Shown piece by piece: positions 47,231 to 60,362 of a stretch of 64,000 nt of DNA. The DNA is from Rhodospirillaceae bacterium LM-1 (GTDB lineage: Bacteria > Pseudomonadota > Alphaproteobacteria > Rhodospirillales > WMHbin7). The notes beneath the pieces are model-generated. The model searched no databases and was not told the DNA's origin. It saw nothing but the letters and a program-made list of their open reading frames with translations. The stretch's first letter is position 1. Each line of letters opens with the position of its first letter. Both the position numbers and the translations under genes were made by a program. The stretch covers positions 1-64,000 of the forward strand of contig CACUVI010000001.1 in the NCBI GenBank assembly GCA_902725215.1. Reading direction: 5' to 3'.

Positions 47231-47800
47231 ATGCGTAGGATTTTCCTGGTTCTTGCTCTGGTCTGCCTATCCTTCGCGGCGCAGGCGCGGACGGACGTCA
47301 CCATCTTGGCCCGCACCTGCAACAACTGCCATGGCGTGGGAGGGGTCAGCGCCGGCGCCTCCATGCCGTCCATTGGCGGGCTGCAGCGCGATTACCTGCG
47401 GCGCGTCATGAAACAGTGGAAATATGACGAGCGCAGCGCCATCACCATGAGCCGCATCGTCAAAGGGTTCAGCGACGACGAAATCGACGCGCTTGCCGAC
47501 TATTTTGCAAAACAGCCCTGGACGCCGGTCGTGCAAAAGACGTCGCCCGAAGCGATGGACAAGGGGTTGGCGACGGTTTCCAAAATCTGCACCGACTGTC
47601 ACGGCAAGGCCGGTTCGGACCCCGATGTGGATGCGCCCAATCTGAACGGTCAGTGGGCGAGATATATGGAACTCGAGCTAGAAAAATACCGAAGCGGCGA
47701 GTTCAAGATGCCGCATCGAAAGATGAAAAAGGCGATCCATGAAGCGTCCCCGGCGGACGCCGCCGCCGCCGCACGCTATTTCGGCGCTCAGAGCAAGTAA
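47231..47800 (+). CDS. Di-haem cytochrome c, FccA-like subunit
   Basis: Periplasmic protein of 189 aa with a signal peptide (1-18) and two haem motifs, CNNCH and CTDCH, each in a cytochrome c553-like half. It matches the cytochrome subunit of flavocytochrome c sulfide dehydrogenase, where it takes electrons from the FAD subunit encoded next. GGAGAGAG precedes ATG 47231. It may hand electrons to the multihaem/cytochrome-b protein upstream. Confidence 0.87.
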   Translation: MRRIFLVLALVCLSFAAQARTDVTILARTCNNCHGVGGVSAGASMPSIGGLQRDYLRRVMKQWKYDERSAITMSRIVKGFSDDEIDALADYFAKQPWTPVVQKTSPEAMDKGLATVSKICTDCHGKAGSDPDVDAPNLNGQWARYMELELEKYRSGEFKMPHRKMKKAIHEASPADAAAAARYFGAQSK

Positions 47801-47809
47801 GGAAAGCCC

Positions 47810-49156
47810 ATGTCTTCGATCGATCGCCGCAATTTCCTAAAGACCTTGACCGCAGCAGCGGGCGCGTCCGTTCTCAGCATTCCCAAGGCATGGTCCGCAT
47901 CCGCCATCAAGGCTCGGGTCGTGGTCATTGGCGGCGGCTTCGGCGGGGCCACGGCGGCCAGATATCTGCGCATGCTCGATCCTGGAATCGAGGTGACGCT
48001 GATCGAGCGGGGAACGCGCTATACCTCGTGCCCCTTGTCCAACGAAGTCCTTTCCGGCTCTCGTGACATCAAAAGCCTGCAGGCCGGTTATCAGGGGCTG
48101 GCGCGCCGCGGCGTTCAGGTCGTGCATAACGAGGTAACCCAGGTCGATCCCGTCGGCAAGAAGGTGAGCACGGCTGAAGGCAACAGCTTTTCCTATGACG
48201 CCCTGGTGATGGCTCCCGGCGTCGATTTCGATTATGGCGCGTTCAAGGGGCTGACAGCCGAATTGTCCGAGACGCGCTTGCCGCACGCTTGGAAGGCTGG
48301 ACCGCAAACTTTGCTGTTGAAGCAGCAGCTTGAGGACATGCCGGATGGCGGCAGATTCATCATCGTCGTTCCCAAGGGACCGTTCCGTTGTCCTCCCGGT
48401 CCATACGAGCGTGCCGCCCAGGTGGCGATGTATTGCCAGCATCACGGCAAGAAAAAGTCCAAAATCCTGATTCTCGATTCCAACGACAGTTTTTCGAAAC
48501 GTCCCCTGTTCGAGGAAGCCTGGAAGGCGCTTTACGGCTATGGCCAAGGCGGCATGATCGAATGGGTTGCTGCGGCAAACGGCGGCAAAGTCGAAGAGGT
48601 CAATCCCAGCGCCATGACCTGTCTGAACGGCTTCGACGAGTTCAAGGGCAACGTCATCAACATCATTCCGCCGCACCGCGCAGGCAAGATTGCCCGCGAT
48701 GCAGGCTTGGCGAATTTCAAGGACGCTTGGTGCGCCGTTAAGCCTGAGAATATGGAATCGACAGCCCACAAGGATGTCTATGTCATCGGCGACGCCTGTG
48801 TGGGCGGCGATCTGGCTGGCAATAACGCTTTCCCCAAATCGGCCCATATGGCCAATTCCCAGGCCAAGATCGTGGCCGCCAGTCTTGTGGCGAAGATCAA
48901 CGGCATGCCCCAGCCGACGCCCGTCTATACCAACACCTGCTATAGCGTTGTGGCCCATGATTGGGGTTTCTCGGTCGTGCATCTGTTCCGGGTCGAGAAC
49001 GGGCAGTGGGTCTATATCAAGGAAGGCAGCGGCATATCGCCGGTGACCTTCGGCACTAAGGAAGCGCCCCGTCCGGTTCCGCGCATCTATCGCAAGATGG
49101 AAGTGGATTACGCCGACGGCTGGTTGCGCAACATTCTCTCCGACGGCTTTTCGTGA
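47810..49156 (+). CDS. fccB: Flavocytochrome c sulfide dehydrogenase flavin subunit (FccB-like)
   Basis: FAD protein of 448 aa, exported by Tat (DRRNFLKTLTAAAGA). VVVIGGGFGGATAARYL binds FAD. Cys74 in YTSCPLSNEV aligns with the cysteine that carries FAD covalently in Allochromatium FccB. CPPGPYERA and NTCYSVV supply the active-site disulfide cysteines, and VIGDACVGGDLAG is the second flavin site. It should oxidise sulfide to sulfur in the periplasm. It starts 9 bp after fccA. Confidence 0.92.
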   Translation: MSSIDRRNFLKTLTAAAGASVLSIPKAWSASAIKARVVVIGGGFGGATAARYLRMLDPGIEVTLIERGTRYTSCPLSNEVLSGSRDIKSLQAGYQGLARRGVQVVHNEVTQVDPVGKKVSTAEGNSFSYDALVMAPGVDFDYGAFKGLTAELSETRLPHAWKAGPQTLLLKQQLEDMPDGGRFIIVVPKGPFRCPPGPYERAAQVAMYCQHHGKKKSKILILDSNDSFSKRPLFEEAWKALYGYGQGGMIEWVAAANGGKVEEVNPSAMTCLNGFDEFKGNVINIIPPHRAGKIARDAGLANFKDAWCAVKPENMESTAHKDVYVIGDACVGGDLAGNNAFPKSAHMANSQAKIVAASLVAKINGMPQPTPVYTNTCYSVVAHDWGFSVVHLFRVENGQWVYIKEGSGISPVTFGTKEAPRPVPRIYRKMEVDYADGWLRNILSDGFS

Positions 49157-49301
49157 GACTTGATCGTTGTGAACCGGAGTTAATGAGGTCGTTCTAATCT
49201 GTTGCCAATTTTCATTGTCTTGACCGTCATCAAAGATGGCGGGTTGTTCCAGGCATAGTTTTTACACTCAAAAAAAACTGCGCCAGGAAAAGGATACAGC
49301 A

Positions 49302-51005
49302 ATGAATTTTGGGATCGGCAAGCGTTTGTGGATCGGTTTCGGCGTCTTGTGCCTGCTCTTGGGCTTGGTCACCGGTTTTGTCGTCTTTGAGGTCCGCCAG
49401 ATCGATACCGCCAGCGAGCGCATGTACACATTGCGCATGCCGGTAGCCGAGACCAGTTCTTCGATCAAGACGCAGCTTTATGTCTCTTTGGCCGCTTTGC
49501 GCGGCTATATGCTGACCGGCAACCCGCAATTCAAGGATGCGCGCGCCGAGGCCTGGGCGACGACGACCACGCTTGGCGACCTGATGGACAAGCTGGCTGT
49601 TCGCTTCACCAACAAGAAAAACGCTGAGATGTGGGCTGCGGTCAAATCCTTGCTGGGCGAACTGCGCCAAGCCCAGGACGATGCCGAGGCCTTGTCGTTG
49701 ACCGATCCCAAGGGAGCGCTTGGCGTATTGACCGAACGCGCTCTGCCCAGAGTGGCCAAGTTGGTCGATTTGATCGATGGCGAAAGAGATAGCACTGGGA
49801 AAAGGACCGGCGGCATCGTTGCCGACCAGCGCAAACTTCTGGAATCCGATACCGGGGCGGTGGCTTCCATGGTCTCGCAGTTGAATTGGGTGGCTTGGAT
49901 ATCGCTGTTGCTGGGGCTGGGCTTGGCGGGCGTCATCGCCTGGATCACCTCGCGCTCCATCGTGCCGCCCTTGGTGCAGATGACCTCCGCCATGGATCAG
50001 TTGGCGGGCGGGAATCTGTCCGTCGCCATCCCGGATAGCCAGCGCCAGGATGAAATCGGCGCCATGGCCAAGGCCATGCATATTTTCCGTTCGAATCTGG
50101 CGCGCCAGCGCGAGCTTGAGGCCGAGCAGGAAGCCCAGCGGGCCGCCAGAGAGCAGCGGGCCAAGCATATCGAGAGCATCACCGCCGGTTTCGATCAGGA
50201 AGCCACGGGGCGCGTGCAGGCGGTGTCGGGAGCGGCCCGGCAGATGAACGTGACGGCGCAAGGTCTGTCGGCAACCGCCGACCAGACCAGCCGACAGGCG
50301 ACGGCTGTTTCGGCGGCGGCCGAGGAAGCCAGCACGAATGTGCAAACCGTGGCGGCGGCGGCCGAAGAATTGTCCAGTTCGATCGACGAAATCACCCGCC
50401 AAGTGACGACCAGCTCGCGCATTTCCGCCCAGGCCATGGAAGAGGCCGGGAAGACGCAGGAAATCATGAACGGCCTTACGGATGCCGCCAGCCGCATCGG
50501 CGAAGTCGTGCATCTGATCAACGACATCGCTTCGCAGACCAATCTGTTGGCCTTGAACGCGACGATTGAGGCGGCCAGGGCGGGCGAGGCGGGCAAGGGA
50601 TTCGCCGTGGTCGCCAACGAGGTGAAAAGCCTTGCCAACCAAACGGCCAAGGCGACCGACGAAATCACGTTGCAGATCGCTTCCGTGCAGCAGCAGACCC
50701 AGCAGGCGGCCCAGGCCATTCAGGGGATCGTCGGCGTCATCAACCAGATCGGCGAAATTGCCTCTGGCATCGCCAGCGCCATGGAGGAACAGTCGGCCGC
50801 CACCAATGAAATCGCCCGCAATGTCGAGCAGGCGGCGGCGGGAACCCGCGAAGTGACCGACAATGTGACCGGCGTTCAAGAGGCCGCGGGGCAGACCGGC
50901 GAGGCCGCCTCGTCGGTCCTGACGGCGGCAGGTGACTTGTCGGAACAGTCCGACCATCTAAGCCAAGCGGTTCGCCGCTTCCTGGATGCGGTCAAGAGCG
51001 CCTGA
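49302..51005 (+). CDS. Methyl-accepting chemotaxis protein with four-helix-bundle sensor
   Basis: Chemoreceptor of 567 aa. Helix 1 (about 8-30), a periplasmic four-helix-bundle type domain (about 35-195), helix 2 (about 200-222), HAMP, and the signalling domain with [31 protein letters not shown] precedes ATG 49302. The ligand is unknown; the position after the sulfide dehydrogenase genes hints at redox or sulfur taxis, but this is only context. Confidence 0.93.
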   Translation: MNFGIGKRLWIGFGVLCLLLGLVTGFVVFEVRQIDTASERMYTLRMPVAETSSSIKTQLYVSLAALRGYMLTGNPQFKDARAEAWATTTTLGDLMDKLAVRFTNKKNAEMWAAVKSLLGELRQAQDDAEALSLTDPKGALGVLTERALPRVAKLVDLIDGERDSTGKRTGGIVADQRKLLESDTGAVASMVSQLNWVAWISLLLGLGLAGVIAWITSRSIVPPLVQMTSAMDQLAGGNLSVAIPDSQRQDEIGAMAKAMHIFRSNLARQRELEAEQEAQRAAREQRAKHIESITAGFDQEATGRVQAVSGAARQMNVTAQGLSATADQTSRQATAVSAAAEEASTNVQTVAAAAEELSSSIDEITRQVTTSSRISAQAMEEAGKTQEIMNGLTDAASRIGEVVHLINDIASQTNLLALNATIEAARAGEAGKGFAVVANEVKSLANQTAKATDEITLQIASVQQQTQQAAQAIQGIVGVINQIGEIASGIASAMEEQSAATNEIARNVEQAAAGTREVTDNVTGVQEAAGQTGEAASSVLTAAGDLSEQSDHLSQAVRRFLDAVKSA

Positions 51006-51068
51006 TCCCCTGGAAACTGGCGGTCAGACGTGCTATCCAGCCCTTGTAACAAGAGCGAGGGATGGGAC

Positions 51069-51803
51069 ATGCGCCGCAAGCTGATAGCCGGAAACTGGAA
51101 GATGAACGGCCTGCTGGCCGATGGCGTGGCCTTGGCCGCCGGTGTGGCCGAATTGGCCAAGCCCCGCAGCCATAAGTGCGATATTCTGATCTGCCCCCCT
51201 TACACGCTGCTGATCGAGACGGTGCGCGCCGTGACCGGGTCTTCGGTCGCCGTGGGCGGCCAGGATTGCCATGCCAAGGTTTCAGGCGCCCATACTGGCG
51301 ACGTGTCGGCCCAGATGCTGACCGATCTGGGGTGCCGCTACGTTATCCTGGGCCATTCCGAACGGCGCGCCGATCACGGCGAATCGGATGCCCTGATCAA
51401 GGCCAAAGCCCAGTCGGCGCTGGCCGCCAATCTAACGCCCATCGTCTGCGTGGGGGAAACCGAGTCCCAGCGCGATTCGGGCAAAACGCTTGAGATTGTG
51501 GCCGGTCAGTTGAAAGGCTCGCTGCCCGATGGCGGCACGGCGGAAAAAGTGGTCATCGCCTATGAACCCGTCTGGGCCATCGGCACCGGGCGCACGCCCA
51601 CCCTGGACGAGGTTCAGGAAGTCCATGCCATGATCCGGCGCGAGTCGGGCCTGGGTCAGGGGCTGCGAATCCTCTATGGCGGCTCGATGAAGCCCTCGAA
51701 CGCCAAGGAATTGCTGGCTTTGCCCGATGTGGACGGCGGTTTGATTGGCGGCGCCAGTCTGAAAGTCGAAGATTTCTGGGCGATCGCAACGGCTTGTCCC
51801 TGA
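51069..51803 (+). CDS. tpiA: Triosephosphate isomerase
   Basis: Glycolytic enzyme of 244 aa. It has GNWKMNG (catalytic Lys), ILGHSERR (His), [11 protein letters not shown] (catalytic Glu) and [10 protein letters not shown] for the phosphate loop. ATG 51069 follows GCGAGGGATGGG. It is the first gene of a tpiA-secG-pyrG-kdsA-eno operon. Confidence 0.97.
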   Translation: MRRKLIAGNWKMNGLLADGVALAAGVAELAKPRSHKCDILICPPYTLLIETVRAVTGSSVAVGGQDCHAKVSGAHTGDVSAQMLTDLGCRYVILGHSERRADHGESDALIKAKAQSALAANLTPIVCVGETESQRDSGKTLEIVAGQLKGSLPDGGTAEKVVIAYEPVWAIGTGRTPTLDEVQEVHAMIRRESGLGQGLRILYGGSMKPSNAKELLALPDVDGGLIGGASLKVEDFWAIATACP

Positions 51804-51875
51804 ATTCGCACAAACCCCTAGCCAAAGCCGGATCGGGGTATTAAAACGGCACAACTCAAGGCTTTCGGTGTCGTC

Positions 51876-53859
<1,984 letters not shown>

Positions 53860-53861
53860 GG

Positions 53862-55969
<2,108 letters not shown>

Positions 55970-55989
55970 TATCATCATATCCGCGTAGG

Positions 55990-56018
55990 AAAGGGAGCGC
56001 TGTCGGCGCTCCCTTTTT
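55990..56018 (+). terminator. Intrinsic terminator after eno
   Basis: Eleven-bp stem AAAGGGAGCGC/GCGCTCCCTTT around TGTCG, ending in a T run. It lies 21 bp after the stop. Confidence 0.92.
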
Positions 56019-56183
56019 CGTTCAGATATCCTTCAGTTGGGGTTCAGCGCCCATTCATCGTCGATCCGCCATCTTCATGCGTGTGATGAAGGTCACAGAA
56101 GTCCTGTGACGTTCGACACTGTGCGGCTTTGATGGTTCAGACAATCTGCGCCACGCAAGTTCACCACCCCACGGAGAGATCAT

Positions 56184-56498
56184 ATGATGAAAATTTCCAC
56201 CCTGGCTTTGGCCATCGCTCTGTCGCCTGCCATTGCCCTGGCTGCCAACGCCAATGACGGTATGAAGTCGTCTGCCCCGGCCAGCGAAGCCGCAGCTTCG
56301 CAGAACCTGCTGTCGCCCGAACGTATCCGCGAATTGCTGGTGGCCCAGGGCGCTTTGCATGTGTCGCCTTTGAAGCGTGTCAGTTCGAACGAGTACGAAG
56401 CCAAGATTCTGACCGCCGCCAAGGGCTGGAACAAAGTCTTCATCGATGCCAGGACGGGTCAGGTGACCGACGACCCAATGCGGGCCTTTCGCCACTAA
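56184..56498 (+). CDS. Small secreted PepSY-like protein
   Basis: Periplasmic protein of 104 aa: a signal peptide (about 1-21, ending ALAANA), then a region with LSPERIRELLVAQG and VFIDARTGQVTDDP that fits a single PepSY repeat. PepSY domains bind or inhibit peptidases or small ligands; the role here is unknown. GGAGAGATCAT lies before ATG 56184. Confidence 0.78.
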   Translation: MMKISTLALAIALSPAIALAANANDGMKSSAPASEAAASQNLLSPERIRELLVAQGALHVSPLKRVSSNEYEAKILTAAKGWNKVFIDARTGQVTDDPMRAFRH

Positions 56499-56681
56499 GC
56501 CAGGGGTTGGGCGCTAAGTTTGCATCTATATGTTGACTATGCAGAACATATCGAGTTGAGAACGATCCGAGTCGCGGAACAAGAATCCAAATGCGGAACA
56601 TTTGCGAACACACTGAATCCAAATAACTTTTTTATAAATAGCCTCTTGACGCCGCGACTCGGGCGTGATTCCGTGGTTGGC

Positions 56682-57002
56682 ATGAACACGATGCAAGAAT
56701 TGCGTCGGCGGCTGAAAGCCATCCTGCCAACCCTGCTGGGGCTTTGTGTGTGCGCCTATTTCGGATTCCACGCCATCCAAGGCGATCGGGGTGTGATCCG
56801 GCTTCTCAACTTGAAGCAAGAGTTGAAGCAGGCGGAAGAGACCTTCGTCGTCGTCCATTCAGAAAGAACTGCTTGGGATTCCCGGGTTTCTGGCTTGAAG
56901 CCCGGTTCGCTCGATCCCGACCTGATTGAGGAACGCGCCCGCGTCGAATTGGGCATGGGCAAGAATGGCGAGCGCGTTATCTTCCTGAATGGAAATCAGT
57001 AA
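56682..57002 (+). CDS. ftsB: FtsB/DivIC-family cell division protein
   Basis: Small bitopic protein of 106 aa (or 103 from ATG 56691). One transmembrane helix (about 14-31) is followed by a coiled coil (LLNLKQELKQAEETFVVVHSER) and a conserved end DPDLIEERARVELGMGKNGERVIFL. The family joins FtsL and FtsQ in the divisome. The position two genes after eno is the usual alphaproteobacterial place. Longer reading to 56520 lacks family similarity. Confidence 0.9.
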   Translation: MNTMQELRRRLKAILPTLLGLCVCAYFGFHAIQGDRGVIRLLNLKQELKQAEETFVVVHSERTAWDSRVSGLKPGSLDPDLIEERARVELGMGKNGERVIFLNGNQ

Positions 57003-57006
57003 GTCC

Positions 57007-57057
57007 CTGTCCCTCATGTGCGATGTCGATTTTGTAATCGAGTTGCCCTTTGCCGTC
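57007..57057 (-). repeat. Duplicated remnant of the DUF2125 gene 3' end, copy 1
   Basis: 51 bp that match 57205-57255 at 46 positions by eye, at a fixed offset of 198. Read on the minus strand it would encode [18 protein letters not shown], versus [18 protein letters not shown] in the intact gene. It lies outside any gene, just after ftsB. Confidence 0.8.
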
Positions 57058-57076
57058 GGGATGGAGCGAAGCGACT

Positions 57077-57151
57077 GGGCGCAAGAGCGCCCCGCGAGCA
57101 TTCCTGCGAGCGTGAGCCAAGTGAGCGGAGCGAACGCCCGGCGCTTGAGGG
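57077..57151. repeat. REP-like intergenic element, copy A
   Basis: Contains a perfect hairpin GGGCGC/GCGCCC (57077-57082 with 57087-57092) and, at 57114-57151 on the minus strand, the 38-bp word shared with 8220-8257. GAGCG/GCGAG words recur throughout. It lies between ftsB and the convergent DUF2125 gene. Confidence 0.55.
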
Positions 57152-57156
57152 ATGGC

Positions 57157-58329
57157 CTACAATTTCGGCAGCAATCCGCCAGCCTTCTTGCCGTTCAGCA
57201 TAATCTGTCCATCGGGCGCGATATCGATTTTGTAATCGAGTTGCCCTTTGCCGTCCGGGATGCCGGTGGCGCTCAGGATTCCCAAAACCGCCATTGACGA
57301 CAGTAGTCCTGCCGAGCCGCCTTGGCTCAGTCCTTTCAGCCGCTCCTGAACGCCCGATAGTTTCGCCGTAAAAGCGCCGGTGGTGGGGGCCTTTGGCGGG
57401 AAGCGGGCGTCGCCCACCAGTTTGGCGGTCAGATGCGCCGAACGGGCTTGCCCATCGGTCAGAGTCAGTTTCGCGTTGTGCCTGTGCAAGATGGGTTCGA
57501 TCCGCGACCACAGCGCCTTACCGAACGGGTTCGAGCCATCGGCGGCGGCGGGCAGGATTTGGGCCAGGGCCTCGCGCCAATCGAACGGATCGACGATCCC
57601 TTTTAGGCTAAGCTGGGTTGGGTTGATTTCCTGCGGCGCGCCCGGCGTGCTGGGGGCGGGCGACAGATGGCGCCAAGCGAAATTCAGCCGCCCGGTTTCC
57701 TTCAGCGGTTTCTGCGCCAGTTCCAGGCGGCCTTGATCGATTTGGATCACGGTGCGGTCGGCGGCGCGGTAGCCGTGCAAGTTCAACAGATCGACGACGC
57801 CCTGGAATGAGCCATCCGGGCTGCTGGCGTTCAGCTTGACGCTGGCGGCGGTGATGTTGTCGCCCGATGCGAATTCGACGCCGACCGTTTCTAGATCTAT
57901 CTTCAGTTTTGTAAAGACCTCTCGCTTGGGGTCCCACTGGCCATCGATGCGGTTGCGGCCGATCTTGGCGGCGGCCCTGACCTGTCCGCCCGCCACGAAA
58001 CGGATCATGTCCGACACATGTCCCGAAACCGTCCAGCCGCCTTGCGAGGGGGTGAGCAGGAATTCGGACGGGCCGAAATCGATGGTCGCCAGATTGTTTC
58101 CCCCGGTTGGGGCCAGCCAAGCCAGTTCCGACACTTTCACCGTAAAACCGCCGGAACCGGCGGGCAGGACATGGATGGGCTCGGCGAAGGACAATTTACC
58201 TTCGCCGGGTTTGTCCTGGGTCCAGGCCGACAGGGCTTGGCCTAGGCGGTTTTTGAAACCTTGGGCGTCTTCGGCTTTTGCTGGAAAGGCCAGGGCGAGA
58301 AAGGCGAGGATCAGGGCGGATTTGCGCAT
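57157..58329 (-). CDS. DUF2125 periplasmic protein
   Basis: Secreted protein of 390 aa: a signal peptide (1-19, ending FPAKA) and a long beta-rich region with the DUF2125-type segments [12 protein letters not shown] and [23 protein letters not shown]. The function is unknown; such proteins are envelope components of alphaproteobacteria. The last codons are duplicated 198 bp downstream (57007-57057), with a REP-like element between the copies. Confidence 0.85.
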   Translation of the reverse strand: MRKSALILAFLALAFPAKAEDAQGFKNRLGQALSAWTQDKPGEGKLSFAEPIHVLPAGSGGFTVKVSELAWLAPTGGNNLATIDFGPSEFLLTPSQGGWTVSGHVSDMIRFVAGGQVRAAAKIGRNRIDGQWDPKREVFTKLKIDLETVGVEFASGDNITAASVKLNASSPDGSFQGVVDLLNLHGYRAADRTVIQIDQGRLELAQKPLKETGRLNFAWRHLSPAPSTPGAPQEINPTQLSLKGIVDPFDWREALAQILPAAADGSNPFGKALWSRIEPILHRHNAKLTLTDGQARSAHLTAKLVGDARFPPKAPTTGAFTAKLSGVQERLKGLSQGGSAGLLSSMAVLGILSATGIPDGKGQLDYKIDIAPDGQIMLNGKKAGGLLPKL

Positions 58330-58418
58330 GGAGTTCCAGATACGTGGAAATCATGGCATTTGCAAGGCAGTGCCGTCCTGTTTGGCGCCAGGGCAGCGGC
58401 AAGAGATCACAACATAAT

Positions 58419-58449
58419 GCATACCCCCATGCGCGGCTGGGGGGTATGC
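58419..58449. promoter_or_regulatory. Inverted repeat upstream of ilvD
   Basis: Perfect 10-bp arms GCATACCCCC (58419-58428) and GGGGGTATGC (58440-58449) with an 11-base spacer, 53 bp before the ilvD start. The TACCCCC/GGGGGTA core resembles metal-sensor (CsoR/RcnR-like) operators, but the spacer is longer than usual. It could also be an RNA hairpin. Confidence 0.45.
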
Positions 58450-58502
58450 AAGCCAAGGCGTGCCAACTATCCTCTGCCGGTCCAAGAATAAAGGAGTTCC
58501 AG

Positions 58503-60359
58503 ATGCCTGCCCTGCGCTCACGCACCTCGACCCATGGCCGCAACATGGCTGGCGCCCGCGGACTTTGGCGCGCCACCGGCATGAAGGACGAGGATTTCGG
58601 CAAGCCGATCATCGCCGTGGTGAATTCCTTCACCCAATTCGTTCCCGGCCATGTACATCTGCGCGAGATCGGCCAGATGGTGGCCCGCGAGATTGAGCGG
58701 GCAGGGGCCGTGGCCAAGGAATTCAACACCATCGCCATCGACGACGGCATCGCCATGGGCCATGGCGGCATGCTTTACAGTCTGCCGTCGCGCGATCTGA
58801 TCGCGGACTCGGTCGAATACATGGTCAACGCCCATTGCGCAGACGCCATGGTCTGCATCTCGAATTGCGACAAGATCACGCCCGGCATGATGATGGCCGC
58901 CATGCGCTTGAACATTCCCACCGTCATGGTTTCCGGCGGACCGATGGAAGCGGGCAAGGTGGTGATTGGCGGCAAGACCCGCGCCGTCGATCTGATCGAC
59001 GCCATGATCCAGGCCGCCAATCCGGCGACCAGCGACGAGGACGTCACCGCCTATGAGCGTTCAAGCTGCCCGACCTGTGGTTCCTGCTCGGGCATGTTCA
59101 CCGCAAACTCTATGAATTGTCTAGCCGAGGCGTTGGGATTGGCGCTGCCCGGAAATGGCTCGCTGGTCGCCACGCATGCCGACCGCCGCGAATTGTTCGT
59201 GCGCGCCGCCCATCTGGCGGTGGAGATCACCAGACGCTGGTACGAGAACGAAGACGCCAGGGTTCTGCCGCGTTCGTTGGCCAGCATGAAAACCTTCGAA
59301 AACGCCATGGCGCTCGATATCGCCATGGGCGGCTCGACCAACACCGTCTTGCATCTGCTGGCTATCGCAAGGGAAGCGGGAACCGATTTTACGATGAACG
59401 ATATCGACCGCCTGTCGCGCAAGGTGCCGCATCTGTGCAAGGTGGCTCCCTCGACCCCCGACTACCATATGGAAGACGTGCATCGCGCGGGTGGCATTAT
59501 GGCCATTCTGGGCGAGTTGGACCGTTTGGGATTGATTCATCGCGACGTGCCCACCGTGCACAGCCCCACCTTGGCCCAGGCGCTCGAAGAATGGGATGTC
59601 ATGCGCACGAAGTCGCAGGAAGTGGCGGCCTTTTATCGTGCTTCGCCGGGCGGCAAGCCAACCATCAAGGCTTTCTCTCAATCCAAGCGCTATCGTTCGC
59701 TTGATCTGGACCGCAAGCATGGTTGCCTGCGCGAGGGCGCTCATGCCTATAGCCAGGATGGCGGTCTGGCCGTGCTGTTTGGCAATCTGGCCGAACAGGG
59801 CTGCATCGTCAAAACGGCGGGCGTCGATGCCTCCATCCTAACCTTTGCTGGTCCCGCCCAGGTTTACAACAGTCAGGACGAAGCTGTCGAAGCCATCTTG
59901 AACGGCAAGGTCAAGGCGGGCGATGTGGTGATTGTGCGCTATGAAGGGCCTCGGGGCGGACCCGGCATGCAAGAGATGCTGTATCCCACCAGCTACATCA
60001 AGTCGATGGGCCTGGGCAAGGAATGCGCCCTGATCACCGACGGGCGTTTTTCAGGCGGGACGGCAGGCCTTTCGATCGGCCACGTCTCGCCGGAAGCCGC
60101 CGAAGGCGGCCTGATCGGCTTGGTCGAGACCGGCGATCGGATCGAGATCGACATTCCGAAACGTCGCATTCAATTGGCGGTGCCCGATGACGTGCTGGCG
60201 GGCCGCAGGGCCGCCATGCTGGCCAAGGGGGCCGACGCCTGGATGCCGTTGGGCCGCGACCGCAAGGTTTCGCAGGCGCTTCAAGCCTATGCGCTGATGG
60301 CGACCAGCGCCGCCCAGGGTGCCGTGCGCGACCTGTCCAAACTGACCCGCAAGGTCTGA
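58503..60359 (+). CDS. ilvD: Dihydroxy-acid dehydratase
   Basis: Iron-sulfur enzyme of 618 aa in valine and isoleucine synthesis. Cluster ligands lie in [12 protein letters not shown] and [16 protein letters not shown]; the C-terminal half has [20 protein letters not shown] lies 8 bp before ATG 58503. The next gene starts 3 bp after the stop, so it is co-transcribed with the CoA ligase. Confidence 0.97.
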   Translation: MPALRSRTSTHGRNMAGARGLWRATGMKDEDFGKPIIAVVNSFTQFVPGHVHLREIGQMVAREIERAGAVAKEFNTIAIDDGIAMGHGGMLYSLPSRDLIADSVEYMVNAHCADAMVCISNCDKITPGMMMAAMRLNIPTVMVSGGPMEAGKVVIGGKTRAVDLIDAMIQAANPATSDEDVTAYERSSCPTCGSCSGMFTANSMNCLAEALGLALPGNGSLVATHADRRELFVRAAHLAVEITRRWYENEDARVLPRSLASMKTFENAMALDIAMGGSTNTVLHLLAIAREAGTDFTMNDIDRLSRKVPHLCKVAPSTPDYHMEDVHRAGGIMAILGELDRLGLIHRDVPTVHSPTLAQALEEWDVMRTKSQEVAAFYRASPGGKPTIKAFSQSKRYRSLDLDRKHGCLREGAHAYSQDGGLAVLFGNLAEQGCIVKTAGVDASILTFAGPAQVYNSQDEAVEAILNGKVKAGDVVIVRYEGPRGGPGMQEMLYPTSYIKSMGLGKECALITDGRFSGGTAGLSIGHVSPEAAEGGLIGLVETGDRIEIDIPKRRIQLAVPDDVLAGRRAAMLAKGADAWMPLGRDRKVSQALQAYALMATSAAQGAVRDLSKLTRKV

Positions 60360-60362
60360 TCG

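Noticed and set aside
23700-50960. Near-identical DNA in three chemoreceptor signalling domains as a possible repeat or recombination product
   Set aside because: The signalling tip of chemoreceptors is highly conserved in protein, which explains the matching DNA without special repeats.
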